NCBI GenBank assembly: GCA_051251595.1 | Contig: JBPOFA010000007.1 | Location: 62,001-126,000 of the forward strand | Direction: 5' to 3' | DNA: 64,000 nucleotides | From: NORP110 sp051251595 | GTDB taxonomy: Bacteria > Pseudomonadota > Alphaproteobacteria > Rhodobacterales > Rhodobacteraceae | The notes under the pieces: generated by a model | What the model saw: only the letters and a program-made list of their open reading frames with translations | Told to the model about the DNA's origin: nothing | Databases searched by the model: none | Made by a program: the position numbers and the translations under genes | Shown: positions 34,583-43,427 of the stretch, one piece after another | How the letters are laid out: each line of letters begins with the position of its first letter | Position numbering within the stretch: position 1 is the first letter of the stretch

Positions 34583-35076
34583 CCCTTGATCGTATCTGCG
34601 GCAAAACCCTCGGTCACGACATTATCGATCAGGGCGATCAGAGGATCCCAGTAGCCTTCTGAATTCAATAGGAAAATTGGCTTTTCATGCAGCCCCAACT
34701 GGCGCCATGTGAGCACTTCGAACAATTCGTCCAGTGATCCGGCACCGCCCGGCAAAACAACGATCGCGTCAGAGTTCATATACATGACTTTTTTGCGCTC
34801 ATGCATGTTTTCAGTGACGATGGAACGCCCAAGCCCGGCTTTGCGTTTTTCAGCATTGACCAAATGGATCGGTATGACGCCAAACGTGTCTGCGCCATTT
34901 TTCTGGGCAGCATCCGCCACAGCGCCCATCAACCCTACGTCGCCCGCACCATAGACCAAACGCCAGCCTTCTTGAGCGATGATTTCGCCAAGCGCTCGTG
35001 CGTCTGCCTCATAAATGGGCCTTGCGCCGGGACGAGAGCCACAAAAGACGCAAACTGAAAAGGGTGTTGAGGTCAT
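34519..35076 (-). CDS. LOG family protein (TIGR00730 Rossmann fold)
   Basis: A 185-residue protein of the LONELY GUY family, members of which hydrolyse nucleoside 5'-monophosphates of the cytokinin type to base and ribose 5-phosphate. The catalytic motif appears as PGGAGSLDE (usual form PGGxGTxxE), and SVCVFCGSRPG and VYGAGDVGLMGAVADAA are typical. It is often misnamed lysine decarboxylase. It converges with rarD and the last 22 codons overlap it. Confidence 0.9.
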   Translation of the reverse strand: MTSTPFSVCVFCGSRPGARPIYEADARALGEIIAQEGWRLVYGAGDVGLMGAVADAAQKNGADTFGVIPIHLVNAEKRKAGLGRSIVTENMHERKKVMYMNSDAIVVLPGGAGSLDELFEVLTWRQLGLHEKPIFLLNSEGYWDPLIALIDNVVTEGFAADTIKGYVTALDTVSELAAALRAARS

Positions 35077-35174
35077 GCTATATCCAATCGGGTGAATTTT
35101 GCCTTGTGTTACCGGGATTGATATCGTCCCTCAAGCGCCTTACCAAGGGTGACGCCTTATTTGGGGAAATTGGG

Positions 35175-36800
35175 ATGTCAGGCTGGAATACTTTGAACAC
35201 AGGGACCAAGACGGTTGCCGGGATGGCAGCAGCTGTGGTTGCCCTTGCGATTGCATATGGGGGGTACCAATTCTACCCGTCCCAGGGGGCGCCTGATACA
35301 CAGCAGGCGGGCCCAGCCGAACCAACGCCTGCACCAGCGGTGGCAGAGCCTTCGGTCGATCAATCATCAGACATGGCGGCTTCGCCCCAGGAACCGGCTA
35401 TTGTCGCTGAAGACGCGCCAACAGACACCGCCGCGCCTGATCCCGTGGTGGAAGAGGTTCCGGCCCCGAAATTCGATGTCGTTCGCGTCGACGCCGAGGG
35501 CAATGCCCTGATCGCAGGGCGCGGCGAACCATTGACAGAGATTTCGCTGTTCCTTGATGGAGAGGAAATCGACCGCGCGCAGGTCGGGGCAGAGGGGGCG
35601 TTTGTCTCGCTTCGCACAATTCCCCAGTCCACCACACCACGGATCCTCAGTTTGGCCATGACACGGGCCAATGGCGACGTGGTTGAATCCGACGAAACCG
35701 TCGTGATTTCCCCGGTTGCAAATGCCACCGTGGATCTGGCCGCCGTGGACCCTGTGATGGATGAACCCGACGTTTCGCCCCCCTCAGATCAGGTTGCTTT
35801 GGCCGAGGACGCCAAGGTTGAGGGCGCAGAACCAACCGCCCCCGCAGATGACAGCGCTATGGCCGCAAACACGCCATCCGAAACGGCGGTAGAGCTGGCC
35901 GATCAGGTCGTCGCAGATTTGGCCCCGACGGCCGAAGATGCACAGGCAGAGGTCGCTCAACAGGTCGAGGACATTGCCGAGGCCAGCCCTTCGACAGAAC
36001 CGCAAACACCAGCGCCCACCCAAACGCCGGCGGCAGAACCTGCGCAATCCGATATCGTTGCCGAGGTCGAAACGACTTTGGCCGAGGGCGCCTCACTTGC
36101 CCCCGCAAGCGATACAGTCGCGTTGAACACGCCAAAGCCAACCGCACCTGACAGTGACGTTTCTGTTGAGGCACCACAGCAAGCCAGCCCACAGGCCCCG
36201 GCGCCTGACGGAACACCGGCGCAACCCCCGGCCACGGAAGACGTCGCAACTGCGCCGTCTGTGTTGTTGGCCAGTGATGAAGGCATCACAGTGCTTCAGC
36301 CGGGCGGGGACGCGCCGGAAAGTCTGGATGCGATAGCGCTTGATTCTATCAGCTACGATCCCGAGGGCGATGTCACTTTGGCCGGCCGCAGCGTCGGCGC
36401 GGGCTTTGTGCGGGTTTATTTGGACAACAAACCGATCAAGACCGAACGGATAGAGGAAAACGGCCAATGGCGCACGCCTTTGCCCCAGGTCGACACCGGG
36501 GTCTATACCCTGCGCGTGGATGAAGTGAATGAAGAAGGCACGGTGATCTCACGCGTCGAAACGCCGTTCAAGCGCGAAGAACCGGCGGAACTGGCGAAGC
36601 TGGAAACCGCAAATGCGCCGGAACAGGGGATCAAACTGTCCCTGGTCACTGTCCAGCCTGGCAATACGCTTTGGGGGATCGCCAGCAAAAACTATGGGGA
36701 TGGTGTTTTATTCGTGCGGGTGTTTGAGGCGAATAAGGATCGGATCAAAGACCCGGATTTGATCTATCCCGGTCAGGTGTTCACTGTACCGGATCAGTGA
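35175..36800 (+). CDS. LysM domain protein with Ig-like modules and acidic Pro/Ala-rich linker
   Basis: A 541-residue cell-envelope protein. A transmembrane segment (about 12-33) is followed by a Pro/Ala/Glu-rich stretch, a first Ig-like beta module (about 95-175, with LTEISLFLDGEEIDRAQVGAEG), a long disordered acidic region (about 180-385), a second similar module (GFVRVYLDNKPIKTERIEENGQW) and a C-terminal LysM (VTVQPGNTLWGIASKNYGDG to YPGQVFTVPDQ), which should bind peptidoglycan. GGGGA 8 bases before the ATG sets the start. It probably anchors to the wall; no enzyme domain is visible. It overlaps the ArsR gene by 20 bases, tail to tail. Confidence 0.85.
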   Translation: MSGWNTLNTGTKTVAGMAAAVVALAIAYGGYQFYPSQGAPDTQQAGPAEPTPAPAVAEPSVDQSSDMAASPQEPAIVAEDAPTDTAAPDPVVEEVPAPKFDVVRVDAEGNALIAGRGEPLTEISLFLDGEEIDRAQVGAEGAFVSLRTIPQSTTPRILSLAMTRANGDVVESDETVVISPVANATVDLAAVDPVMDEPDVSPPSDQVALAEDAKVEGAEPTAPADDSAMAANTPSETAVELADQVVADLAPTAEDAQAEVAQQVEDIAEASPSTEPQTPAPTQTPAAEPAQSDIVAEVETTLAEGASLAPASDTVALNTPKPTAPDSDVSVEAPQQASPQAPAPDGTPAQPPATEDVATAPSVLLASDEGITVLQPGGDAPESLDAIALDSISYDPEGDVTLAGRSVGAGFVRVYLDNKPIKTERIEENGQWRTPLPQVDTGVYTLRVDEVNEEGTVISRVETPFKREEPAELAKLETANAPEQGIKLSLVTVQPGNTLWGIASKNYGDGVLFVRVFEANKDRIKDPDLIYPGQVFTVPDQ

Positions 36801-37131
36801 CGTCTAATGCGGGTTTTCCTTTGGTGCTTGGGTCGCAGATCGTCGGATGTGCGCCGCAACAATCATTCAACAAATACCCGAAAATCCGCCCCAGCCGTTT
36901 ATGATCCAGCCGGTAGATCACGTTGCGGGACTGCCGCTCAGAGGTCAGCAAACCGGCTTGCTCTAACGCGGATAGATGAAACGACAGCCGTGACGCGGTC
37001 ACGTCCACTTGCCGCCCGATCTCACCAGCAGGAAGCCCGTCTTTGGAATGGGGCACCAACAGACGCACGATATCCAGCCGTGTCTCATGGGAGAGGGCGC
37101 TGAGCGCTTCGAGGACTTTACTCTGCTTCAT
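36781..37131 (-). CDS. ArsR family transcriptional regulator
   Basis: A 116-residue winged-helix repressor. The ArsR core is clear: LEALSALSHETRLDIVRLL, recognition helix VTASRLSFHLSALEQAGLL and wing RNVIYRLDHKRLG. The C-terminus has DCCGAHPTIC, whose cysteines could sense metal or arsenite, though they are not at the classic ArsR helix-3 position. It is divergent from an Atm1-type ABC transporter, with 41 bases between the starts, so it probably represses that gene and itself. Confidence 0.88.
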   Translation of the reverse strand: MKQSKVLEALSALSHETRLDIVRLLVPHSKDGLPAGEIGRQVDVTASRLSFHLSALEQAGLLTSERQSRNVIYRLDHKRLGRIFGYLLNDCCGAHPTICDPSTKGKPALDVTDPVQ

Positions 37132-37159
37132 ATTTCAACTACTCTTGAAGTATTGAATA
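37131..37159. promoter_or_regulatory. Candidate ArsR operator in the divergent promoter region
   Basis: TTCAA (37134-37138) and TTGAA (37145-37149) are inverted with a 6-base gap, within an AT-rich stretch that continues with TATTGAATA. Imperfect AT-rich dyads like this between divergent genes are typical ArsR-family sites. Confidence 0.4.
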
Positions 37160-37172
37160 AAACAAGTGTTAG

Positions 37173-39044
37173 ATGACTATCGCCCGTCTGGCAACTGTTA
37201 CAACGATACGGATGACCCATATGCCCCCCAACACAATCACCACGACCGACGGCCCCAAAAACGGTTGGCGTACCATCAGACGCGTGCTGCCTTACCTTTG
37301 GCCCGACGACGAACAATGGGTCAAAAATCGTGTGGTTCTGGCGCTGATCGCATTGGTGGTGTCCAAAGTCATCGCCGTTGGAACGCCGTTCTTTTACAAG
37401 GCGGCGGTCGATGTGTTGTCCGGCGAGGCCACGCAAGCAGACCAATTTCTGCTGTTGGGGGCCGTTGGTTTGACGGTGGCCTATGGTGGCGCGCGATTGA
37501 TGAATGTCGGGTTCCAGCAGTTGCGGGACGTGATCTTTGCCAAAGTCGGGCAGCGCGCCTTGCGCATGTTGGCGCTGGAAACTTTTGAACATATTCACCG
37601 TCTTTCGATGCGCTATCACATCACGCGCAAGACCGGCGGCCTCAGCCGGATCGTGGAACGCGGCGTCAAAGGCGTCGAGTTTCTGTTGCGGTTCATGCTG
37701 TTCAATATCGGCCCGCTGATCTTGGAACTGTTGATGATCGCCGTGATCCTCTATTGGGTCTTCGACATCTGGTACCTAGCGGTCGTGGTCGGAACCATTG
37801 CGGCCTATGTCTGGTTCACCTTCCGGGTGACAGAGTGGCGGGTCAGAATTCGCAAAGAGATGAACGATCAGGACACGGACGCCAATCAAAAGGCCGTGGA
37901 CAGTTTGCTGAATTTTGAAACGGTCAAATATTTCGGTGCCGAACAGCGCGAGGCAGAGCGCTATGACGGCGCGATGGAGCTGTATGTCGAAGCGGCCATC
38001 AAGACGAATTACACCTTGGCTTTTCTGAATTTTGGCCAGTCAATTCTGATCACAGGCGGCCTTGTTGCAGTCATGGTTATGGCGGCGATTGGGGTTCAGA
38101 ACGGCCAGTTGACGGTTGGCGATTTCGTGATGGTGAATGCCTACATGATCCAGATCACCATGCCGTTGAACTTCCTTGGAACGGTCTATCGCGAAATCAG
38201 ACAGGCGCTTGTCGATATGTCTGAAATGTTCGAATTGTTAGAACAACCCTCTGAAATTCAGGATAAACCGGGTGCGAAAGCGTTAAAAGTGCAAGAGGGC
38301 GCGGTCGAACTTGATGATGTTTCCTTTGCCTATGATCCCACCCGCCCGATCCTCAAGCATGTCAGCCTAAAGGCGGAACCGGGCCAGACCATCGCGATTG
38401 TCGGGCCCTCTGGGTCCGGAAAATCGACCATCGGTCGGCTGCTGTTCCGGTTTTATGACGTCACGGGCGGCGCGTTGAAAATTGACGGGCAGGACGTACG
38501 CGACATCACGCAAACCAGCCTGCATCAGGCGATCGGCGTCGTGCCGCAGGACACGGTGCTGTTCAACGACACGGTGCTTTACAACATCGCCTATGGGCGC
38601 CCCGACGCCACGCGGGCAGAGATCGAGGATGCTGCCCGCGCGGCCAAGATCCATGACTTCATCAGCAGCCTTCCCGACGGCTATGACACCACAGTCGGAG
38701 AGCGCGGTTTGAAACTGTCGGGCGGCGAAAAGCAACGTGTCGGTATCGCGCGGACGCTTTTGAAAAACCCACCCATTCTGTTGCTGGACGAAGCAACCTC
38801 TGCGCTGGACACCCAGACGGAACGGGACATCCAAGACAGTCTGCGGGAAATGGGGCAGGGGCGCACGGTGCTGACAATTGCACACCGCCTGTCCACCATC
38901 GCGGATGCCGATCAGATCGTCGTGCTAGAGGCCGGCGTCATCGTCGAACGCGGCACGCATGATGAATTGCTGTCCCATAACGGGCGCTATTCCCAGATGT
39001 GGCACCGCCAAGCTGCCGAAGAAGAAGGCAGCGCGGCGGCCTGA
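37173..39044 (+). CDS. Atm1-type ABC transporter (permease-ATPase fusion)
   Basis: A 623-residue exporter of the Atm1/HMT1 group. The membrane domain (about 30-330) carries the RLSMRYHITRKTGGLSRIVERG motif near the glutathione site of NaAtm1-like proteins. The ATPase has Walker A GPSGSGKST, the signature LSGGEKQR, Walker B ILLLDEATSALD and the H-loop in IAHRLST. Relatives export glutathione-bound metals or persulfides. Starts at 37173, 37212 and 37221 are possible, and none has a good Shine-Dalgarno site. Divergence from the ArsR gene suggests a metal-detoxification role. Confidence 0.88.
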   Translation: MTIARLATVTTIRMTHMPPNTITTTDGPKNGWRTIRRVLPYLWPDDEQWVKNRVVLALIALVVSKVIAVGTPFFYKAAVDVLSGEATQADQFLLLGAVGLTVAYGGARLMNVGFQQLRDVIFAKVGQRALRMLALETFEHIHRLSMRYHITRKTGGLSRIVERGVKGVEFLLRFMLFNIGPLILELLMIAVILYWVFDIWYLAVVVGTIAAYVWFTFRVTEWRVRIRKEMNDQDTDANQKAVDSLLNFETVKYFGAEQREAERYDGAMELYVEAAIKTNYTLAFLNFGQSILITGGLVAVMVMAAIGVQNGQLTVGDFVMVNAYMIQITMPLNFLGTVYREIRQALVDMSEMFELLEQPSEIQDKPGAKALKVQEGAVELDDVSFAYDPTRPILKHVSLKAEPGQTIAIVGPSGSGKSTIGRLLFRFYDVTGGALKIDGQDVRDITQTSLHQAIGVVPQDTVLFNDTVLYNIAYGRPDATRAEIEDAARAAKIHDFISSLPDGYDTTVGERGLKLSGGEKQRVGIARTLLKNPPILLLDEATSALDTQTERDIQDSLREMGQGRTVLTIAHRLSTIADADQIVVLEAGVIVERGTHDELLSHNGRYSQMWHRQAAEEEGSAAA

Positions 39045-39068
39045 GCATGAACCCAACTGGACAGGTAT

Positions 39069-39548
39069 ATGATTGAATTTCGCGCAATGACCTCTGATGA
39101 GTTTTCTGACTTTGTGGCATATTTCGTTCCGGATTATGCGACAGAGATTTCAAGAAATTATGACGTCGATCTCGCATCTGCTTTGTTGCAAGCAGAACGC
39201 ACGATCCAAGAGGATCTGGGGCAGGGCGTGAATACGCCGGAGCAGGAACTGAAATGTATCGTTTTGCTCGGTGACGTCACAGACCAGCCCGTCGGGCACC
39301 TTTGGTGCAAACCAAACCCTGCGGAAAAGACAGTCTTCATAAATGATTTTTACATCAAGCCGGACAAGCGCGGTCGGGGATACGCACGTGAAGCTCTGAA
39401 GGCTTTGGATGCGAAATATCGGGAATTGGGATATTCGGCGATTGGTTTGCGGGTAGCGGCTGACAACAAAAACGCAGAACGTTTGTATCTTTCGGCGGGC
39501 TATAAACCAACAGGGATCAACATGCGTAGGGTATTAAGGTCTGGCTGA
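39069..39548 (+). CDS. GNAT family N-acetyltransferase
   Basis: A 159-residue acetyl-CoA-dependent acetyltransferase. The cofactor-binding motif is YIKPDKRGRGYAREALKAL, preceded by the beta-4 strand TVFINDF; the C-terminus has GLRVAADNKNAERLYLSAGYKPTGI. It follows the Atm1-type gene by 24 bases and ends before a strong terminator. The acceptor substrate is unknown. Confidence 0.88.
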   Translation: MIEFRAMTSDEFSDFVAYFVPDYATEISRNYDVDLASALLQAERTIQEDLGQGVNTPEQELKCIVLLGDVTDQPVGHLWCKPNPAEKTVFINDFYIKPDKRGRGYAREALKALDAKYRELGYSAIGLRVAADNKNAERLYLSAGYKPTGINMRRVLRSG

Positions 39549-39591
39549 ACAGGACGTGGTACGCCGCCAACGTGTCCAAAGGCAAAAAGAA

Positions 39592-39625
39592 GGGGCGGTG
39601 GCTGAAAACAACCGCCCCATCATTT
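39592..39625. terminator. Bidirectional rho-independent terminator between GNAT and RND genes
   Basis: An 8-bp stem GGGGCGGT / ACCGCCCC with an 11-base loop is followed by ATCATTTTT on the plus strand. On the minus strand it is followed by TTCTTTTT. It can end transcription of both convergent genes. Confidence 0.85.
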
Positions 39626-39638
39626 TTCTGGACCTATT

Positions 39639-42600
39639 CTATTCCGCAGCCCGCAACGGTGGTTTTTTCTTTTTGCCGGGTTTGCGCTTTTTCTTTAGTG
39701 GGCCATCCAGCGGATCATCACTATCGTCTGACGTCTGTGCCGCCAAAGACTGGGCGCGTTGAGTCAAGGCAAGGCTGGGTTTCGGCGGGTCCGAAGGATC
39801 GGTCGGGGCCGCCAGATTGTCCTCGTCGTCCTCAACGGTTTTCAGCGGATCAGTTGCCGGTTCGACAGGTGCTGTTGGTGTGGCTTCTTCGGCCGTTGGC
39901 TCTGTCGCTGTTTCAACCGGATCAACATCCCAGATTATTTCGGGTTGCTTCAGCTTGCGTGCTGCAGATTGCAAAGAGATGTCCATGGCAGGACGGCTTT
40001 TGCGGCCGCGGGCCAAGGCCTGAACCCGTGAAGAGGTGAAATAGGCGCCATTGGCCACCCACACCCGCAACGCCAGCATCGCGGGCGTAAAGATCAGCGT
40101 CAGCACGGTGGCAATGCCCAAGCCAAAGACCACGGCCGTGGCCAGTTGTTTCCAGAACGACGCGGTCGGGCTATCAATGGAATAGCCGCCCCCAAAAAAG
40201 TCGAGGGACAAGCCGTACATCATCGGCGCAAGCCCCGCCATCGTCGTGATGGTCGTCAACAAAACCGGGCGAATACGGGTTTCCGCCGTGCGCACGATGG
40301 CCTCAATCTTGGGCATATACTGGGAATATTCCTGATAGGTGTCGATCAGAACAATGTTGTTGTTCACCACGATCCCCGCCAAGGCCACAATCCCAACCCC
40401 AGTCATGATAATCGAAAAGGATTGGCCCATGACCAACATACCGATCAGCACACCGGCTGTGGACATGACCACGGCCATCAACACCAGAACAGAGTTATAA
40501 AAGCTGTTGAACTGCGCCAACAGGATGATGAACATCAACCCCAATGCGCCGGTAAAGGCGACGGACAGGAACTGTTGGGATTCGGCCTGATCTTCTTGGT
40601 CTCCGGTCCATTCCCAGGCCACGTCGGCGGGCAACGGGTTCTCTGTTTCCAGCCAGTCTGTAAGATAGGCGACACGCTCTGACGCGGTGATCACTTCGTC
40701 ATTTGCGTTGCGCATGTCTTCGGCAACGCCAGCTTTGACATCGAAATACCGTGACTGATCGACCCGATCGATTTGACCAAGTTTCTTAACGGGCTTCCAG
40801 GAAATGAAATTCGACAATGGGATCAACCCGTCATTGGTGCGCACCTTCAACGATTCCAAAGTTGACAGGACCCGGTCTTTTTCCGGCAAGCGCACGCGGA
40901 TTTCGATTTCCTCGTCAGAGCTGTCAACACGCATTGTGTCCAGCAAAATGCCTCGTGTGACCAGCTGAACCATGCCGCCCACGGTGGCGACATCGGTTCC
41001 AAACCGGCCCGCTTTTTCCACATCCACATCGACTTCCCAATCGATGCCGGGCAGGGGGCGCGTGTCTTCGATTTGCGTCAGCCCGGCGGTTTCGTCGAAC
41101 TTGGCACGCACGATTGCGGTTGCGGCCACAAGGCTTTCGAAATTGTCGCCTTTCAAACGCAGATGCACAGGTTTGGCAGAGGCGGGACCATTGGACTGGC
41201 GCAGAATCTCTGACTTGATACCGGGGATCTTGTCGATTTTTGCCTTGAGGTTGTCCAGAATGATGTTGCCGTTAAGATCTGGATTGTCTTTGCGATCTTC
41301 CCACGGCGTCAGTTCCAATTGGATCTGACCGATGGAATCTGACGGGCCGGATGCACCGCCTGTATTTTGGTTAAGGCCCCCCGCACCGGCAAAGGCAAAC
41401 GCGCTTTCCACGCCTTCAGAGCCAATAACAACTTTTTCCACTTCCCGGACCAAAACGTCCTTTTCCGCGACTGAAAGATTTCCTCTGGCGCGAACGTAAA
41501 CGATGCCAAGTTCCGGCTCGCTTGCGGAAATGAACTCCGTCCCGTTATTGTGTTCGCCATAATAGCTGAATGTCGACATCACAGCAAAACCAACCCCAAT
41601 AATCACGACGATTGGCATGATCGGGTTGCCTGCGATGAAATTCGTGAAATGCCCAAATGCCGTACGCCGGTATCCGGATTTGATCCGTTTTTGCCGCCAC
41701 TGGATTCGTGCTGCGCCAACCGTGATCGTTGACAGAACAACCCCGGCCAGGAAGATCGCCATACCGGGAAAAGCGCCCATGGCCCCCTGCAAGCCCTCGG
41801 GAACGCTACCACCAAAGATATATCCTGGGTTCAGTGTCTGCATTGCGCCGATAAAGACCATGTACAATGCAATAGGGACGAGCGCGGCACGGACCACCCA
41901 CGGCAGCGCGTTGCGCAACGTTTCGGACGCACCGTCGAAGACACGGGTCAACCGGCCCGCAACGCCGCCCATGACAGGCAAGTAGATCAGCGCCACAATC
42001 AGTGATGCGCTGAGCACGAAAATCAGGGTGACAGGCAGCATCCCCATGAACTGACCAGCAACGCCGGGCCAGAACAGCATGGGCAAAAACGCACAAAGCG
42101 TCGTCGCCGTCGAGGATACAATGGGCCAGAACATCCGCGTGGCGGATTCCACAAAGGCATGCATCGGCCCGACGCCTTCGCTGATCCGGCGGTCGGCATA
42201 TTCAACCACCACGATGGCCCCATCCACCAACATGCCCACGGCCAGAATAAGCCCGAACATAACGATGTTGGAAATGGTGATGCCCATAACCCCCAAAAGG
42301 ATAAAGCACAGCAAAAAGGACGTCGGAATTGCAAAACCGACCAACAGGGCGGATCGCGCCCCAAGAGAGGCAAGAATGACGATCATCACCAGCGCAATGG
42401 CCGTCAGAACCGCGCCTTCAAGCTGGTTGACCATGCTTTTCACATTGGTGGATTGGTCACTGGACGTGCCGACGCTGATGGCCTGTTGCAAGACCGGGGG
42501 CCATGTTTCACGTTCCTTTTCAACCTCGGCCCGCACAAGATCTGCGGTATCGATGATGTTGAACCCTTTGCGTTTCACGACCTGCAAGGCAACGGTTGTT

Positions 42601-43427
42601 TCGCCATTATACCGCGCCGTCCCGCTCCGGTCTTCGAAGGTCAGGCGAATATCGGCAAGATCCGCAAGGGTGATGATACTGTCGCCATTCACTTTCACCG
42701 GCAGACTATAGACGTCTTGGATGTCGTTGAAGGAAGACGGGATCTTAACAGAAAACGCCCCTTGGGCACTTTCGATCTCTCCTGCGGCAATCAACTGGTT
42801 GTTGTTGCGCACCACATTGATCAGCTCACCTGCAGTGACGTTGTAGCTTTCCAGTTTCAGAGGGTCGATCAACACCTCTACCATTTCATCGCGGCTGCCC
42901 GCGATAGAGGCCTCTAGGATGGGTTCCAGCCCTTCCAGCCGGTCCTGCAGCTCCTTGGCGACCCGGATCAATGTCCGCTCTGGCAGATCGCCGGTCAGAT
43001 TGACGATGATGATCGGAAATTCGGAAAAGTTGATCTCGTTGATACTGTATTTGTCAGCCCCGGCCGGAAACTTGGCCTCTACCGTGTTCATCCGGTCGCG
43101 CACATCGGCGATGATTTCGGTCTTGTTCCAACCAAACTCAAATTCCAGCGCAACGCCGGCATAGTTTTCAGCCGCCGTCCCGGATATGGTTTTGAGCCCG
43201 TCAATGTCTGAAAGCTCTGTTTCCATTGGCTTGACCAACAGCTTTTCTGAATCCTCTGCAGAAATGCCGGGGAAGGGGACGGATACGAAAAGAGCCGGAA
43301 TTTCGATATCCGGCTCTCCTTCTTTGGGCAACGTGGCATAGGTCATCCCGCCCGCAAGCAGCGTCAGCGCGATAAAGGCCAGAACCATGCGGGCATGATT
43401 GCCCGCCCAGGCGACGATTCCTGTCAT
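39639..43427 (-). CDS. RND efflux transporter permease with long C-terminal tail
   Basis: A 1262-residue inner-membrane pump of the RND superfamily, which drives drug or metabolite efflux with the proton gradient. Twelve helices and two large periplasmic loops fit the AcrB fold. The TM4 motif reads GMLVDGAIVVVEY, with one aspartate where AcrB has two. The last 125 residues or so are an unusual disordered Pro/Glu/Thr-rich cytoplasmic tail that ends in a lysine-rich run (KKKRKPGKKKKPPLR). It overlaps the adaptor gene by four bases. No outer-membrane channel gene is adjacent. Confidence 0.92.
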   Translation of the reverse strand: MTGIVAWAGNHARMVLAFIALTLLAGGMTYATLPKEGEPDIEIPALFVSVPFPGISAEDSEKLLVKPMETELSDIDGLKTISGTAAENYAGVALEFEFGWNKTEIIADVRDRMNTVEAKFPAGADKYSINEINFSEFPIIIVNLTGDLPERTLIRVAKELQDRLEGLEPILEASIAGSRDEMVEVLIDPLKLESYNVTAGELINVVRNNNQLIAAGEIESAQGAFSVKIPSSFNDIQDVYSLPVKVNGDSIITLADLADIRLTFEDRSGTARYNGETTVALQVVKRKGFNIIDTADLVRAEVEKERETWPPVLQQAISVGTSSDQSTNVKSMVNQLEGAVLTAIALVMIVILASLGARSALLVGFAIPTSFLLCFILLGVMGITISNIVMFGLILAVGMLVDGAIVVVEYADRRISEGVGPMHAFVESATRMFWPIVSSTATTLCAFLPMLFWPGVAGQFMGMLPVTLIFVLSASLIVALIYLPVMGGVAGRLTRVFDGASETLRNALPWVVRAALVPIALYMVFIGAMQTLNPGYIFGGSVPEGLQGAMGAFPGMAIFLAGVVLSTITVGAARIQWRQKRIKSGYRRTAFGHFTNFIAGNPIMPIVVIIGVGFAVMSTFSYYGEHNNGTEFISASEPELGIVYVRARGNLSVAEKDVLVREVEKVVIGSEGVESAFAFAGAGGLNQNTGGASGPSDSIGQIQLELTPWEDRKDNPDLNGNIILDNLKAKIDKIPGIKSEILRQSNGPASAKPVHLRLKGDNFESLVAATAIVRAKFDETAGLTQIEDTRPLPGIDWEVDVDVEKAGRFGTDVATVGGMVQLVTRGILLDTMRVDSSDEEIEIRVRLPEKDRVLSTLESLKVRTNDGLIPLSNFISWKPVKKLGQIDRVDQSRYFDVKAGVAEDMRNANDEVITASERVAYLTDWLETENPLPADVAWEWTGDQEDQAESQQFLSVAFTGALGLMFIILLAQFNSFYNSVLVLMAVVMSTAGVLIGMLVMGQSFSIIMTGVGIVALAGIVVNNNIVLIDTYQEYSQYMPKIEAIVRTAETRIRPVLLTTITTMAGLAPMMYGLSLDFFGGGYSIDSPTASFWKQLATAVVFGLGIATVLTLIFTPAMLALRVWVANGAYFTSSRVQALARGRKSRPAMDISLQSAARKLKQPEIIWDVDPVETATEPTAEEATPTAPVEPATDPLKTVEDDEDNLAAPTDPSDPPKPSLALTQRAQSLAAQTSDDSDDPLDGPLKKKRKPGKKKKPPLRAAE

